From: CAIOHW01 sp046317855
GTDB lineage: Bacteria; Bdellovibrionota; UBA1018
DNA length: 23,559 bases
Direction: 5' to 3'
Assembly: GCA_046317855.1 (NCBI GenBank)
Contig: JBKCVM010000144.1
Coordinates: forward strand, 1-23,559
Shown here in pieces: positions 1-7,004 of this stretch (the first letter of the stretch is position 1; each line of letters opens with the position of its first letter). The position numbers and the translations under genes are program-made. The notes below the pieces were generated by a model. The model made no database searches, was not told the DNA's origin, and was given only the letters and a program-made list of their open reading frames with translations.

Positions 1-1
1 G

Positions 2-559
2 TCGGCGGACTGGATCTTTTCAACCGTGGGCTGGATCATCGTCTGGATTTTGGGCTGGATTTTGGGCGCGCTCCTCACGGCATGGCTATCTACCTTGGTC
101 GCGATCCCTTTTCTGGACTGGCTTGCAGAGCGCTCCGAGCGCTTTGCCGAACCTCCACTTGCACCGACCCCAGCACTGCAAGGTTGGTGGTCCCGTGCTC
201 ACTGGCGAAGGCTCAAGCTCGATTTCTGGAAGACAGTGACGGGACTGCTTGTTTCTTTATTAGGGGTGCTGTTCTCGGCGATCCCCGTGGTGGGGATCGC
301 AGGTCCAGTGATTCTTTCACTAGGGCTTACGCTCCAGTTTGTGGGCTACGCTCAGACGCGACGAGACGAGGGAGTTCTTCAGTCACTGCTTTTCGTGGCT
401 CGACACCCGGCGCTCTCGCTAGGCTTTGGCCTAGTACTGCTTGTTGCCTTTGCGGTGCCGTTTTTTTCTGCTCTCTTGCTCCCGGTCGCTGTGGTTGGAG
501 GCACGCTGATTTACGCGCAGGCCTCAGCCTCTTCGAAACCAGAGACACCCTCTCAATGA
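2..559 (+). CDS. EI24/CysZ-like integral membrane protein, 5' end outside window
   Basis: The reading frame is open to the left edge, so the true start lies upstream; a GTG at 26 is only an internal candidate. About 185 residues are visible, against roughly 250 for CysZ/EI24 proteins, so about one quarter is missing. Seen: an early hydrophobic segment ending in the motif PFLDWLAERSE, two further hydrophobic stretches (one containing IPVVGIAGPV), and a C-terminal part with LGFG, a proline-containing membrane segment and PVAVVGGTLIY. This order matches the EI24 family, which includes the sulfate permease CysZ. The protein would sit in the inner membrane. The substrate cannot be deduced, because many EI24 proteins are uncharacterised and no sulfur-assimilation gene is nearby. 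The gene stops two bases before a strong hairpin shared with the convergent E1 beta gene. Confidence 0.75.
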   Translation, partial: SADWIFSTVGWIIVWILGWILGALLTAWLSTLVAIPFLDWLAERSERFAEPPLAPTPALQGWWSRAHWRRLKLDFWKTVTGLLVSLLGVLFSAIPVVGIAGPVILSLGLTLQFVGYAQTRRDEGVLQSLLFVARHPALSLGFGLVLLVAFAVPFFSALLLPVAVVGGTLIYAQASASSKPETPSQ

Positions 560-560
560 G

Positions 561-594
561 AAAGCCACCCTCGGGACTCTCCCGGGGTGGCTTT
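561..594. terminator. Bidirectional hairpin terminator
   Basis: The arms AAAGCCACCC (561-570) and GGGTGGCTTT (585-594) are perfectly complementary. They enclose a second perfect stem, CGGGA/TCCCG, with a three-base loop and a single bulged T. The A-run on one side and T-run on the other make it usable from both strands. It lies between the convergent EI24-like and E1 beta genes. Confidence 0.85.
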
Positions 595-635
595 CAAGCT
601 ATGACGCAGTGCTTAAGTAAAAGGTGTCCAACACC

Positions 636-1691
636 CTAAGCGCGCTCGCTGGCAAGCTCCCGAATCGCCTGAGCGATGGTGCCGAGCTGCGGCACGCTTG
701 CCGTTTCGAGCGGATCGGCAAGACCAACCCCTGGCGTAAAAGCGCCAGCAAGAAGCCGTGGCCGCGCCTCAAGTTCGTAGAACAGCTCGTCGACCGTGCG
801 GCGAATCAAGTGCTCTCCAAAGTTCGTCACTTCGGTGTCCTCGTTTACAAAGAGAACGCGGCCGGTCTTGCGCACCGAGCTCACAATCGCATTCCAATCA
901 TAGGGCCAGAGCGTACGAAGATCGATCACTTCAGCCGAAATGCCTTCACCCCTGAGCTCGTCGGCTGCCTGTGCACAGAGCGGAAGCGTACGACCATAGC
1001 TAACCACAGTCACATGCTGACCTTCACGCACCGTCTTTGCGACCGAGAGCGGAACCGAATAGTCGGTGACCTTGGGCCAGCGGGCTTTCCACTGCGAGCG
1101 ATCACCCAGCGGGGCATCGATCATGGACTTGAGTTCTTTTTCATCCGAAGGCTCACCCGGAATCAGCTCTTCACCGCGAACGCGAGTCAGGGCCTTCGGG
1201 AGCAAGAACATCGTTGGGTTAGGATCCTTCAGACATGAAATCATCAGCCCGTAGGCGTCGATCGGCGTCGAAGGCATCACAATCTTCCAGCCCGGAATAT
1301 GGGTCATCGTCGCATCAAAAGAATGCGAGTGATAGATCGATCCACGAATCCCGCTTCCGACCGGGGTCATGACGGTCATCGGCAGGTTCCACTCCCCGTT
1401 GCTTGCCCAACACTGATTTCCGGCAAGTTTGAGCAGATCGATCGTATTGTAGATGTAATCGCAGAACTGAATCTCGGCCACACAGCGCGAGCCAGCAAAC
1501 GCCAAGCCCATCGCGGCTCCAATAATGCCACGCTCATCAAGCGGACTGTTCCATGAAGTCCTGAGGCCCTGGGTGGCTGTGAAAACACCGCCCAGGGGCG
1601 GGCCCACATCCTCGCCAAAAATGTCGTTTACGCCCAGATTTTCTTCGCCGTAATGCAGGGCCATGCGAATGGCCTGAACCATCGTTGCCAT
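636..1691 (-). CDS. 2-oxoacid dehydrogenase E1 component, beta subunit
   Basis: This 351-residue protein has the usual length for an E1 beta subunit and the transketolase-like pyrimidine-binding domain followed by the C-terminal transketolase domain. Visible signatures are GEDVG near residue 26, LDERGIIG with the cofactor-activating Glu at about 53, EIQFCDY near 73, and an HSHS motif at 121-124 matching the HSQS motif of the family. PGWKIVMPSTPIDAYGL follows, and VVSYG and FVNED lie in the C-terminal half. With the alpha subunit it forms an alpha2beta2 heterotetramer that decarboxylates a 2-oxoacid using thiamine diphosphate and passes the acyl group to lipoyl-E2. The substrate (pyruvate, branched-chain 2-oxoacids or acetoin) cannot be fixed from sequence by eye. 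The ATG follows directly after the alpha-subunit TAA with no spacer, indicating translational coupling. No E2 or E3 gene is in the window. Confidence 0.88.
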   Translation of the reverse strand: MATMVQAIRMALHYGEENLGVNDIFGEDVGPPLGGVFTATQGLRTSWNSPLDERGIIGAAMGLAFAGSRCVAEIQFCDYIYNTIDLLKLAGNQCWASNGEWNLPMTVMTPVGSGIRGSIYHSHSFDATMTHIPGWKIVMPSTPIDAYGLMISCLKDPNPTMFLLPKALTRVRGEELIPGEPSDEKELKSMIDAPLGDRSQWKARWPKVTDYSVPLSVAKTVREGQHVTVVSYGRTLPLCAQAADELRGEGISAEVIDLRTLWPYDWNAIVSSVRKTGRVLFVNEDTEVTNFGEHLIRRTVDELFYELEARPRLLAGAFTPGVGLADPLETASVPQLGTIAQAIRELASERA

Positions 1692-2903
1692 TTAGAAGTA
1701 CCTGCCTTTCTGTCCAAAATACGTAAAGTCGTAGATCGTGGAAGGATCGGGCATCGGTTCCTCTTTCACCCGCTTTGCCATGTCGAGCATCTCAGCGTTG
1801 TAACGCTCGCGAAGCTCGTTTGCTTCCTTGGGTGATACAATTCCGGCCTGAGCCAGCTGCGCTTCGAAAGTCGTGATTGGGTCTTCTTCACCGGTCACCA
1901 GATTTGCTCCGGTCGCCGAGCTGTGGCCATAGAGACGGGTCACGGTAGCTTCCAACAAAAAAGGCTTTCGCTCGGTACGGATGTAGCTCATCGCCTCTTG
2001 AATCGCGTACCAGCTCTCCTCAACATCCAACCCGTTGATCAGTCGAGTCTTGATTCCAAAGGCCTTGCCGCGATCGGCAATCACACGGTCACCATGCTGG
2101 GTGCAAGCCGCAGTAGAGATTCCCCAAGCGTTGTTGGTCACAATCATGAAGAGTGGGAGCTCTTGCTCGGGGCGGCTGGACCAAACCAGCGCAGAAGCAA
2201 AGTCGCCCTCAGCAGTGCCCGCATCGCCACCTGTCACCACAGTCAGTGAGTCACCGCCGTGACGTCGCTGCGCAATGGCCGACCCGATCGCAGTTGCATA
2301 CTGTGTTTCAATCGTCGAAGTGATCGGCACCACGTTCCAGTGCCTGGCCGACAGATGGTTACAGAAGTTACGGCCTCCAGAAAACGGATCTGTCACGACG
2401 TTCTTCATCTGACGGATCACATCCATGGGATCAAGCCCCATGGGCATCAGGATGCCTGAAGACCGATAGTGCAGATGCCAAAAATCATAATCCAGCCCCT
2501 GGCCCACCTTGCCCTGCATCCCCAGCGGAATGGCAAACGCTTCTTCACCCGGACCACCGAGCCAGAAGTAACCGTCCGACTGCTTGTACATCTTAATCAA
2601 GCGTTCTTCGAGTGCGCGCGTCTTCACCATGGTGTCGTGGATCTTGACGAGCCGTTCAGCTGAAAGTTGGAAGCTCCCTTTTTTTACCGAGGACTTCGTC
2701 ACCACAGGCTGCTTCACATTGGACAACTGCGCCTGGGACAACTGCGCCTGTTTTTGAGACACCTGTTTTTGGGAAAACTGACTCTGGAGTTGAGGAGCGA
2801 GCTTCTTACCCATGCTGGCCGCAAAGGGGGGAATCTTTTTGTTGTTCGAGGAGTCCGGTTGCTGTCCGGACGATCCACTTTGGCGGGAGTTCTGTCGTTT
2901 CAC
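1692..2903 (-). CDS. 2-oxoacid dehydrogenase E1 component, alpha subunit
   Basis: This is a 403-residue E1 alpha subunit starting with GTG, chosen because AGGAGG sits five bases upstream. Residues ~80-400 form the dehydrogenase E1 domain. The thiamine-diphosphate/metal motif runs from GGDAGTAEGDF (226-235) to TNNAWGIS (256-263). The family's more common GDG is replaced here by GDA followed by G. The C-terminal loop reads RLYGHSSATGAN (323-334), the variant with TGAN rather than the acidic pair of pyruvate-type enzymes. I infer a branched-chain or broad 2-oxoacid enzyme, but not firmly. The first ~75 residues are an unusual Gln/Ser/Lys-rich extension with a five-residue periodicity, probably disordered, possibly for contact within the multienzyme complex. 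The gene has its own likely promoter and is co-transcribed with the beta-subunit gene. Confidence 0.85.
   Translation of the reverse strand: MKRQNSRQSGSSGQQPDSSNNKKIPPFAASMGKKLAPQLQSQFSQKQVSQKQAQLSQAQLSNVKQPVVTKSSVKKGSFQLSAERLVKIHDTMVKTRALEERLIKMYKQSDGYFWLGGPGEEAFAIPLGMQGKVGQGLDYDFWHLHYRSSGILMPMGLDPMDVIRQMKNVVTDPFSGGRNFCNHLSARHWNVVPITSTIETQYATAIGSAIAQRRHGGDSLTVVTGGDAGTAEGDFASALVWSSRPEQELPLFMIVTNNAWGISTAACTQHGDRVIADRGKAFGIKTRLINGLDVEESWYAIQEAMSYIRTERKPFLLEATVTRLYGHSSATGANLVTGEEDPITTFEAQLAQAGIVSPKEANELRERYNAEMLDMAKRVKEEPMPDPSTIYDFTYFGQKGRYF
2721..2780 (-). repeat. 15-nt in-frame tandem repeat in E1 alpha N-terminus
   Basis: Four consecutive 15-base units occur here. The first two (2721-2735 and 2736-2750) are identical, GGACAACTGCGCCTG. 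The next two (2751-2765, 2766-2780) are diverged, beginning TTTTTG and ending in CTG. They encode five-residue units of the type SQKQ(V/A) and AQLSQ. Copy-number change would keep the reading frame. Confidence 0.85.
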
Positions 2904-2914
2904 AATTTCCTCCT
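2904..2914 (-). promoter_or_regulatory. Shine-Dalgarno site fixing the GTG start of E1 alpha
   Basis: On the minus strand the sequence AGGAGGAAATT directly precedes the GTG at 2903, leaving five bases between AGGAGG and the start. This is the strongest ribosome-binding site noticed in the window. It shows that the low-complexity N-terminal extension is really translated. Confidence 0.8.
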
Positions 2915-2947
2915 AAAAACCGATGAGTAACCAAAAATTTTTCAGCG

Positions 2948-2976
2948 AACCTACCTGATGCAAAGAGTTAGTTCAA
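2948..2976 (-). promoter_or_regulatory. Candidate sigma-70-type promoter for the E1 genes
   Basis: The minus strand reads TTGAAC (2971-2976), 17 bases, then TAGGTT (2948-2953), giving a leader of about 35-40 bases before the GTG. The same -10 hexamer and spacing appear upstream of the POT transporter gene. This is a pattern match only. Confidence 0.45.
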
Positions 2977-2993
2977 GCTCTCCTCAAGCTCTC
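2973..2993. repeat. Tandem 10-bp direct repeat overlapping the E1 -35 box
   Basis: TCAAGCTCTC occurs at 2973-2982 and again at 2984-2993, one base apart. The 11-bp period would put both copies on the same helix face. It overlaps the candidate -35 box, so it could be an operator for a tandem-binding regulator. Confidence 0.6.
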
Positions 2994-3030
2994 AGGCAGC
3001 ACCTCGCCCCAGCGTGCAGAGACCAGGGGG

Positions 3031-5484
3031 TCAGCGCAAGCTCCGGAGCAGGGTATTCTGAAGCTTTCGCCAGCGATCTTTTTTTATCGGGTGAATGGGG
3101 TCACTGGGGTTACTGGGGCTGTCAGGGCCTCCAGGAAAAAAGATCGCCTCACTCCAGTCCGGCTTGGCTCGTTCCCAAAGGAGCAGAAAATGCCAGAGCG
3201 CCACGCGCTCAGCGGGAGCAAGAACGGTTGCATTTCCATTATCCAGCCCCTCCAGAGACGGGAGATTTGATTTCATCCACGTCATGCCCGATTTGAGATT
3301 GATCGTGAAAATTTTCATCTCGCTAATCAAATACGCCGTCTGAATGGCGCGCAACGCCATCGCTGAGCTCATCAGATCCGAGGCCTGCCCCGGAGTGTTC
3401 AGGGTTTTTCTAAAACCCCCGTCTCCGTTTTGAGCCTGAGCAATTAAGCTCAACGCTCCAACCTGAATCAAGGTATCCAGCTGATCCACGGACGCTTTAC
3501 GATCCTGTCCAGGAAACTGAGCATCTTCGAGTACTCGGGCTCGGAGCCTAGCACACGCAAGAATCATTCGCGCAAGCGAGCTCGTGTGTGCCTGAGGCCT
3601 AATCATAGGCGTAATTAGAGGACTCGCCTCTGGCGCAGCCTGAGAAGCGGACGAATCTGAAGAACTCCCCGCAGGAAGGGCCTTTACAGATAAGAGCGAA
3701 GAGGACTCAAAAAATTTCACGCCCAGACCTTCTCCAGGAAGGATCTTTTCTTGTTTTTCGATCAGAGCGTAGTCCGGATGAGTCAAATTACGAAAGACTC
3801 CTGCCAAAATGGCATACCCCAGGAGCCGCGACTCCACAGGAAGCAAAATCGTCTGAGACGGATCACTGATGGCAGCCAGATCTTTTTGCGGCCCCAAGAA
3901 CGAAGAAAACTCGCCGCCGGCCCCAGTCATCTCCAAGAAATCCGCAATCGCTTCGAGCAGAGCTGCATGATCCCCTAAGTGTTGCTCCGCACTCTCCGGC
4001 CCAATGGCTCGGGGCCTCCCTGCAAAATCGAGTGCCAACTGATGAGGAAGGATTTGAATGGGAGAACCTTTTTCTGCAGGCAACTGGACGTATTTTTCCC
4101 AATCCCAGGGCTGATAAACGAGGCTTGAGTCATGCGCTAAGGCGCCCCAACCCCCAAAGAGCGCGCCTCGAAGATAGGGGCTCTCGCGAGAGAACCGCGG
4201 AGGCAACTGCTTCAGCCCGCCTTCGATCAGGCGGTACTGCGATTCGATGCGTGAGTACTTTGCGCGCGCTCCGCCTGTGAGCACCAAAAGCTGCTGAATC
4301 GAGGACCAGAACGCAGCTGCCGTTTCGGAGCTGATGCGACCCACGACCTCCGGGTTGTTACTCTTCTCGCGTGCTTGCATCACACGCCTTCCCATGCGCG
4401 CCAGCGCTAGATCCGCTCTGAGCCCATGGGCAATTCCATCCAGTCGATGCGTCAGGCCGTGTTCAGGCGACTCTTGATCCGCCACGAAAAGAGGGGCATC
4501 CCGCTCCAAGATCAGGCTCAAAGGCCCCACCTGCGCGCGTTTTACACTGGGCGGAAGAAACTTTTCAGCCACCCACTCACCATAGGTCGCCCTCATCTTA
4601 GAGAGCTCTTGCAGCATCCCTTGACGAAATCTTTCAGGGAAAACTTCTTCAAACTTTTTACGAATCTGCTCCTGCACCTGAGGATCATTGCGAGCTTTTT
4701 CGAGGGCGGGCTTGGCTGCGGCAAAAAAATCCCGTCTCACGCCGCAATCCGAAGTCAGCGCCCCGCAGGTGAGCCTAATCCAAGCAAGCTTAGCTGCCGA
4801 CGGCTCATGCGTCGTCTGATCATCCAGCTCACAGGTGGGCCGAGCCCGAATGATCACATTCGCCACACACTCTCCCACGTCTTCTGCGGCGGACTTCATG
4901 CCCTCAGGAACTTGACCGGCTGCCACAAGCTCCATGAAGCCATCAAAAAGGGTGGAGAGCTTGACCCCAACGACTTCGGATTGAAAGGCCTTGGCCTTCT
5001 CGCTGTCAAAAAGCAGGTCGTAAATGGTTGTAAATTTTGCCATCAAAAGCGCATCCAAGTAGACGGCCTCATGCCGCCTGGGGCCGGCTCCCCCCAGACC
5101 GCGGGCCCTGCGCATTTGAGCGAGCTCAGAGGAAAGCTTTTCAAAAAGCTGTTCCCTGGGCTCATCGCCCCAATCATGCCTGTCACGCGTGTCAGGCCCG
5201 CCAGAATCGATCTGGGTCCGGATCAACTCTTCGATGAGGGCGATTTCTTGTTTTCGATAAAAGCTAGGCTGAGGGTTTCTGACGTCATTTCTGTCGTCAT
5301 TTCTGAGGTCATTTCTGGGGTCTGGGGGCCCAGACCCCCCATTCGCACCCGCGGCCAATGAGGGCTTCAGCGCTAAGCTGCCCCCCAGAATCAGGATCCC
5401 GACCCCTTTAAAAAAGAATTGGGCCACAGACCCAGACCGATTACTATTTGCCCCAGACTTTCTCACCGACGGAGCTTTTAACAT
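3031..5484 (-). CDS. Large exported protein of unknown function
   Basis: This 817-residue protein belongs to no family I recognise. The N-terminus has basic residues, a hydrophobic core (FFFKGVGILILGGSLAL) and a likely signal-peptidase site near SLAA-GANG at about residue 46, so it is probably periplasmic or exported. After a short Asp/Arg/Asn tandem repeat (DPRN DLRN DDRN DVRN) the rest looks largely alpha-helical. It has a few cysteines around residues 200-250 and an Ala/Ser-rich stretch near 610-635. From residue 685 the motif QNGDGGF precedes a helical segment, which weakly recalls the repeats of prenyltransferase/terpene-cyclase alpha-barrels; I would not assign that function. The C-terminus holds a Pro/Ser/Asp/Asn repeat and ends in basic residues. 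It lies 127 bp upstream of the E1 genes on the same strand and is divergent from a beta-barrel gene. No good Shine-Dalgarno precedes the ATG. Confidence 0.7.
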   Translation of the reverse strand: MLKAPSVRKSGANSNRSGSVAQFFFKGVGILILGGSLALKPSLAAGANGGSGPPDPRNDLRNDDRNDVRNPQPSFYRKQEIALIEELIRTQIDSGGPDTRDRHDWGDEPREQLFEKLSSELAQMRRARGLGGAGPRRHEAVYLDALLMAKFTTIYDLLFDSEKAKAFQSEVVGVKLSTLFDGFMELVAAGQVPEGMKSAAEDVGECVANVIIRARPTCELDDQTTHEPSAAKLAWIRLTCGALTSDCGVRRDFFAAAKPALEKARNDPQVQEQIRKKFEEVFPERFRQGMLQELSKMRATYGEWVAEKFLPPSVKRAQVGPLSLILERDAPLFVADQESPEHGLTHRLDGIAHGLRADLALARMGRRVMQAREKSNNPEVVGRISSETAAAFWSSIQQLLVLTGGARAKYSRIESQYRLIEGGLKQLPPRFSRESPYLRGALFGGWGALAHDSSLVYQPWDWEKYVQLPAEKGSPIQILPHQLALDFAGRPRAIGPESAEQHLGDHAALLEAIADFLEMTGAGGEFSSFLGPQKDLAAISDPSQTILLPVESRLLGYAILAGVFRNLTHPDYALIEKQEKILPGEGLGVKFFESSSLLSVKALPAGSSSDSSASQAAPEASPLITPMIRPQAHTSSLARMILACARLRARVLEDAQFPGQDRKASVDQLDTLIQVGALSLIAQAQNGDGGFRKTLNTPGQASDLMSSAMALRAIQTAYLISEMKIFTINLKSGMTWMKSNLPSLEGLDNGNATVLAPAERVALWHFLLLWERAKPDWSEAIFFPGGPDSPSNPSDPIHPIKKDRWRKLQNTLLRSLR
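3097..3123 (-). repeat. 9-nt in-frame tandem repeat near the 3' end of the 817-residue gene
   Basis: Three units, GGGGTCACT, GGGGTTACT and GGGGCTGTC, follow one another in plus-strand orientation. On the coding strand they encode a Ser/Asp/Asn-Pro triplet repeat close to the C-terminus. Confidence 0.6.
5277..5324 (-). repeat. 12-nt in-frame tandem repeat near the 5' end of the 817-residue gene
   Basis: Four 12-base units start at 5277, 5289, 5301 and 5313. Each begins TTCTG, and the first three end GTCAT. They encode the four-residue units DVRN, DDRN, DLRN and DPRN just after the predicted signal peptide. Confidence 0.8.
5317..5338. repeat. 22-nt near-perfect palindrome inside coding sequence
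   Basis: GGGGTCTGGG (5317-5326) and CCCAGACCCC (5329-5338) are perfect reverse complements separated by two bases. The mRNA would carry a very GC-rich ten-pair stem about 150 bases into the reading frame, just after the signal-peptide codons. It partly overlaps the last 12-nt tandem unit. Confidence 0.7.
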
Positions 5485-5499
5485 GAACAGGACCCTAAA

Positions 5500-5528
5500 G
5501 TCATACTGTTTTAGTCAACTTTTTTAAA
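5500..5528 (-). promoter_or_regulatory. Candidate promoter of the 817-residue gene in a 56-bp divergent spacer
   Basis: On the minus strand TTTAAA (5523-5528), 17 bases and TATGAC (5500-5505) fit a weak sigma-70 pattern. The spacer 5485-5540 is A/T-rich and must also carry the plus-strand promoter for the beta-barrel gene, for which I find no convincing hexamer pair. Weak evidence. Confidence 0.3.
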
Positions 5529-5540
5529 TTTAGTTTACCC

Positions 5541-6983
5541 GTGATTTTCTATTCTTTTCAAGTCCTTGCAAATAGACCCTTGTGGCTAATGACTTTAGTT
5601 TGGGTTTGGGCTGGGGTCTGGGCCGGGGGGCTCACCCACCCCACTCAGGCAGCCATGACCCAAGTCCTCCCCCAAGGAAGGTACAAGCTCGGGGTAATCT
5701 TTGCCCGCACGGGCGAGATCCGGGATACCTACGATGACGACGGAAATCCGGTTTCGCTCGTTGCCCCGTACCAGCTCGAGCTCTCTTCACGGAACTTTCG
5801 CCGTGCCGAACCTCGCGTCTCGGAACTCGTCAACTTCCTGAACAACCTTCCCTACCAATACGATGCGGGCAACCGCGGTACGGACAACGGAATCCGCTCG
5901 ACCACTCCGGGATCCGGCCTCCCTTCGCTCGGCGACGCCCTCTCGCGCGGCTCGCTCGGCGTAGACGCCTACGGGCAGCGCGAGCAGTGGGTTTTTCAGT
6001 TTCGGCGTGGCATCACCGAACGCTTCAGCCTCGGGATTTTCGTGCAGGTCATCCAGCAGAGCCTGACCCTCAAGACCCAGATCGGCGGGATCAATACTGC
6101 AAACGACATCTACCAATACTTTTCGGGCATCGGAGGCACGGGCCAATTAGGCCAGTTTGCCGACGGCCTGGGGCTTCTTGCGCAGATCAATACCGGCACA
6201 TTTCAAAGCGTACTGGAGAGCAAGGGCTACGACAGATTTTCAGACCGGCTCGAAACGGGCCTGGGCGACCTGATCATCGGGGGCCGCTACCAGTGGAACA
6301 ACCGCAGGCTTGCGCCCGGCCACTTCATGGCCGCCTTCGAGGGCAGGCTCATGCTCCCCACCGGAAAGCTCGCGCGCCCCTCGCAGCTCACAGGCCTAGA
6401 TTTTGGATCCGGTGCAGTGAGTGTGATGGCTGGACATAACGTTTCACTCAGGCTCGACGGCCGGTGGCAGGACCACGCCACCTCCTGGCTCCCCCTCGTG
6501 GGCAAGAGCGCCCACAACATCCTGGAGCGCATCGAAGTGTACCATAACATCTCGATCACCCAGAACTTTCCCTATGAGCGCATCCGACGCATTCGCGCAA
6601 ACGAGGGAGATTTTCTTCCGGACGCCTCGACCGAGGAGGCGGTCACCGTGGCTCTCGGAAACTCATGGTCCAACACAGTCGGAGCAAGCTACCAGATCAA
6701 TCCGACCCTGAGCTTCACTGCGCAGCTGGACTGGATGTTCCGCAACAAGGACCAGATCCTGACGGCAGGACCTGACACTTCGCGAGCCGAGTACCTTGCC
6801 CAAGGCACCGACGGCGACCTCAAGACCCTCCAGCTCCAGATCGCTGCATCGAGCATCGGATCATTTATGCGCGGCGGATGGCCTGTTCCGGGAGAACTTT
6901 CATTTACTTGGAGCCAACCCCTGGCGGGACGCAACCAGATCCTGGCCCCCTACGGCCTCGCGGAGCTTGCGCTCTACTTTTGA
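5541..6983 (+). CDS. Outer-membrane beta-barrel protein, transporter-like
   Basis: This 480-residue protein starts at GTG. I keep this start because it retains an Arg before the hydrophobic core; an internal ATG at 5589 would give a signal peptide without positive charge. Signal cleavage is likely near PTQA-AMTQ (residue ~37). Alternating polar/hydrophobic strands follow throughout. The segment GLGDLIIGGRY (240-250) and LPTGK (272-276) resembles the GLGD...LPTG pattern of the phenol-degradation/MetA-type outer-membrane transporter family. The chain ends in ALYF, with the terminal aromatic expected of a Bam-recognised barrel. It is probably an outer-membrane protein, with unknown cargo. It leads a plus-strand cluster with the methyltransferase (21-bp gap) and the DUF4340-like gene. 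Confidence 0.65.
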   Translation: MIFYSFQVLANRPLWLMTLVWVWAGVWAGGLTHPTQAAMTQVLPQGRYKLGVIFARTGEIRDTYDDDGNPVSLVAPYQLELSSRNFRRAEPRVSELVNFLNNLPYQYDAGNRGTDNGIRSTTPGSGLPSLGDALSRGSLGVDAYGQREQWVFQFRRGITERFSLGIFVQVIQQSLTLKTQIGGINTANDIYQYFSGIGGTGQLGQFADGLGLLAQINTGTFQSVLESKGYDRFSDRLETGLGDLIIGGRYQWNNRRLAPGHFMAAFEGRLMLPTGKLARPSQLTGLDFGSGAVSVMAGHNVSLRLDGRWQDHATSWLPLVGKSAHNILERIEVYHNISITQNFPYERIRRIRANEGDFLPDASTEEAVTVALGNSWSNTVGASYQINPTLSFTAQLDWMFRNKDQILTAGPDTSRAEYLAQGTDGDLKTLQLQIAASSIGSFMRGGWPVPGELSFTWSQPLAGRNQILAPYGLAELALYF

Positions 6984-7004
6984 GGGCGGTAAGCCCTAGA
7001 AACC

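Noticed and set aside
624..1238. Plus-strand open frame of 204 codons opposite the E1 beta gene
   Set aside because: The minus-strand protein is an unmistakable E1 beta subunit, and the plus frame starts in the terminator region and shows no protein family.
3031..3450. Assigning the 817-residue protein as a terpene cyclase or prenyltransferase
   Set aside because: Only one QNGDGGF-like motif is seen, without the multiple QW repeats or the catalytic DXDD/zinc residues, and the protein is exported.
4426..5361. Long plus-strand open frame (311 codons) opposite the 817-residue gene
   Set aside because: It has no signal or domain features, no ribosome-binding site and a composition rich in Arg/Pro/His as expected of an antisense shadow. 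The minus-strand frame has a convincing signal peptide.
5589..6983. Shorter start at an internal ATG for the beta-barrel protein
   Set aside because: It would remove the only positive charge before the signal-peptide core, and no ribosome-binding site precedes it. It remains a possibility.
6983..6997. Five-pair hairpin AGGGC/GCCCT between the beta-barrel and methyltransferase genes
   Set aside because: It is short, with no U-tract, lies eight bases before the next start codon and is easily due to chance.
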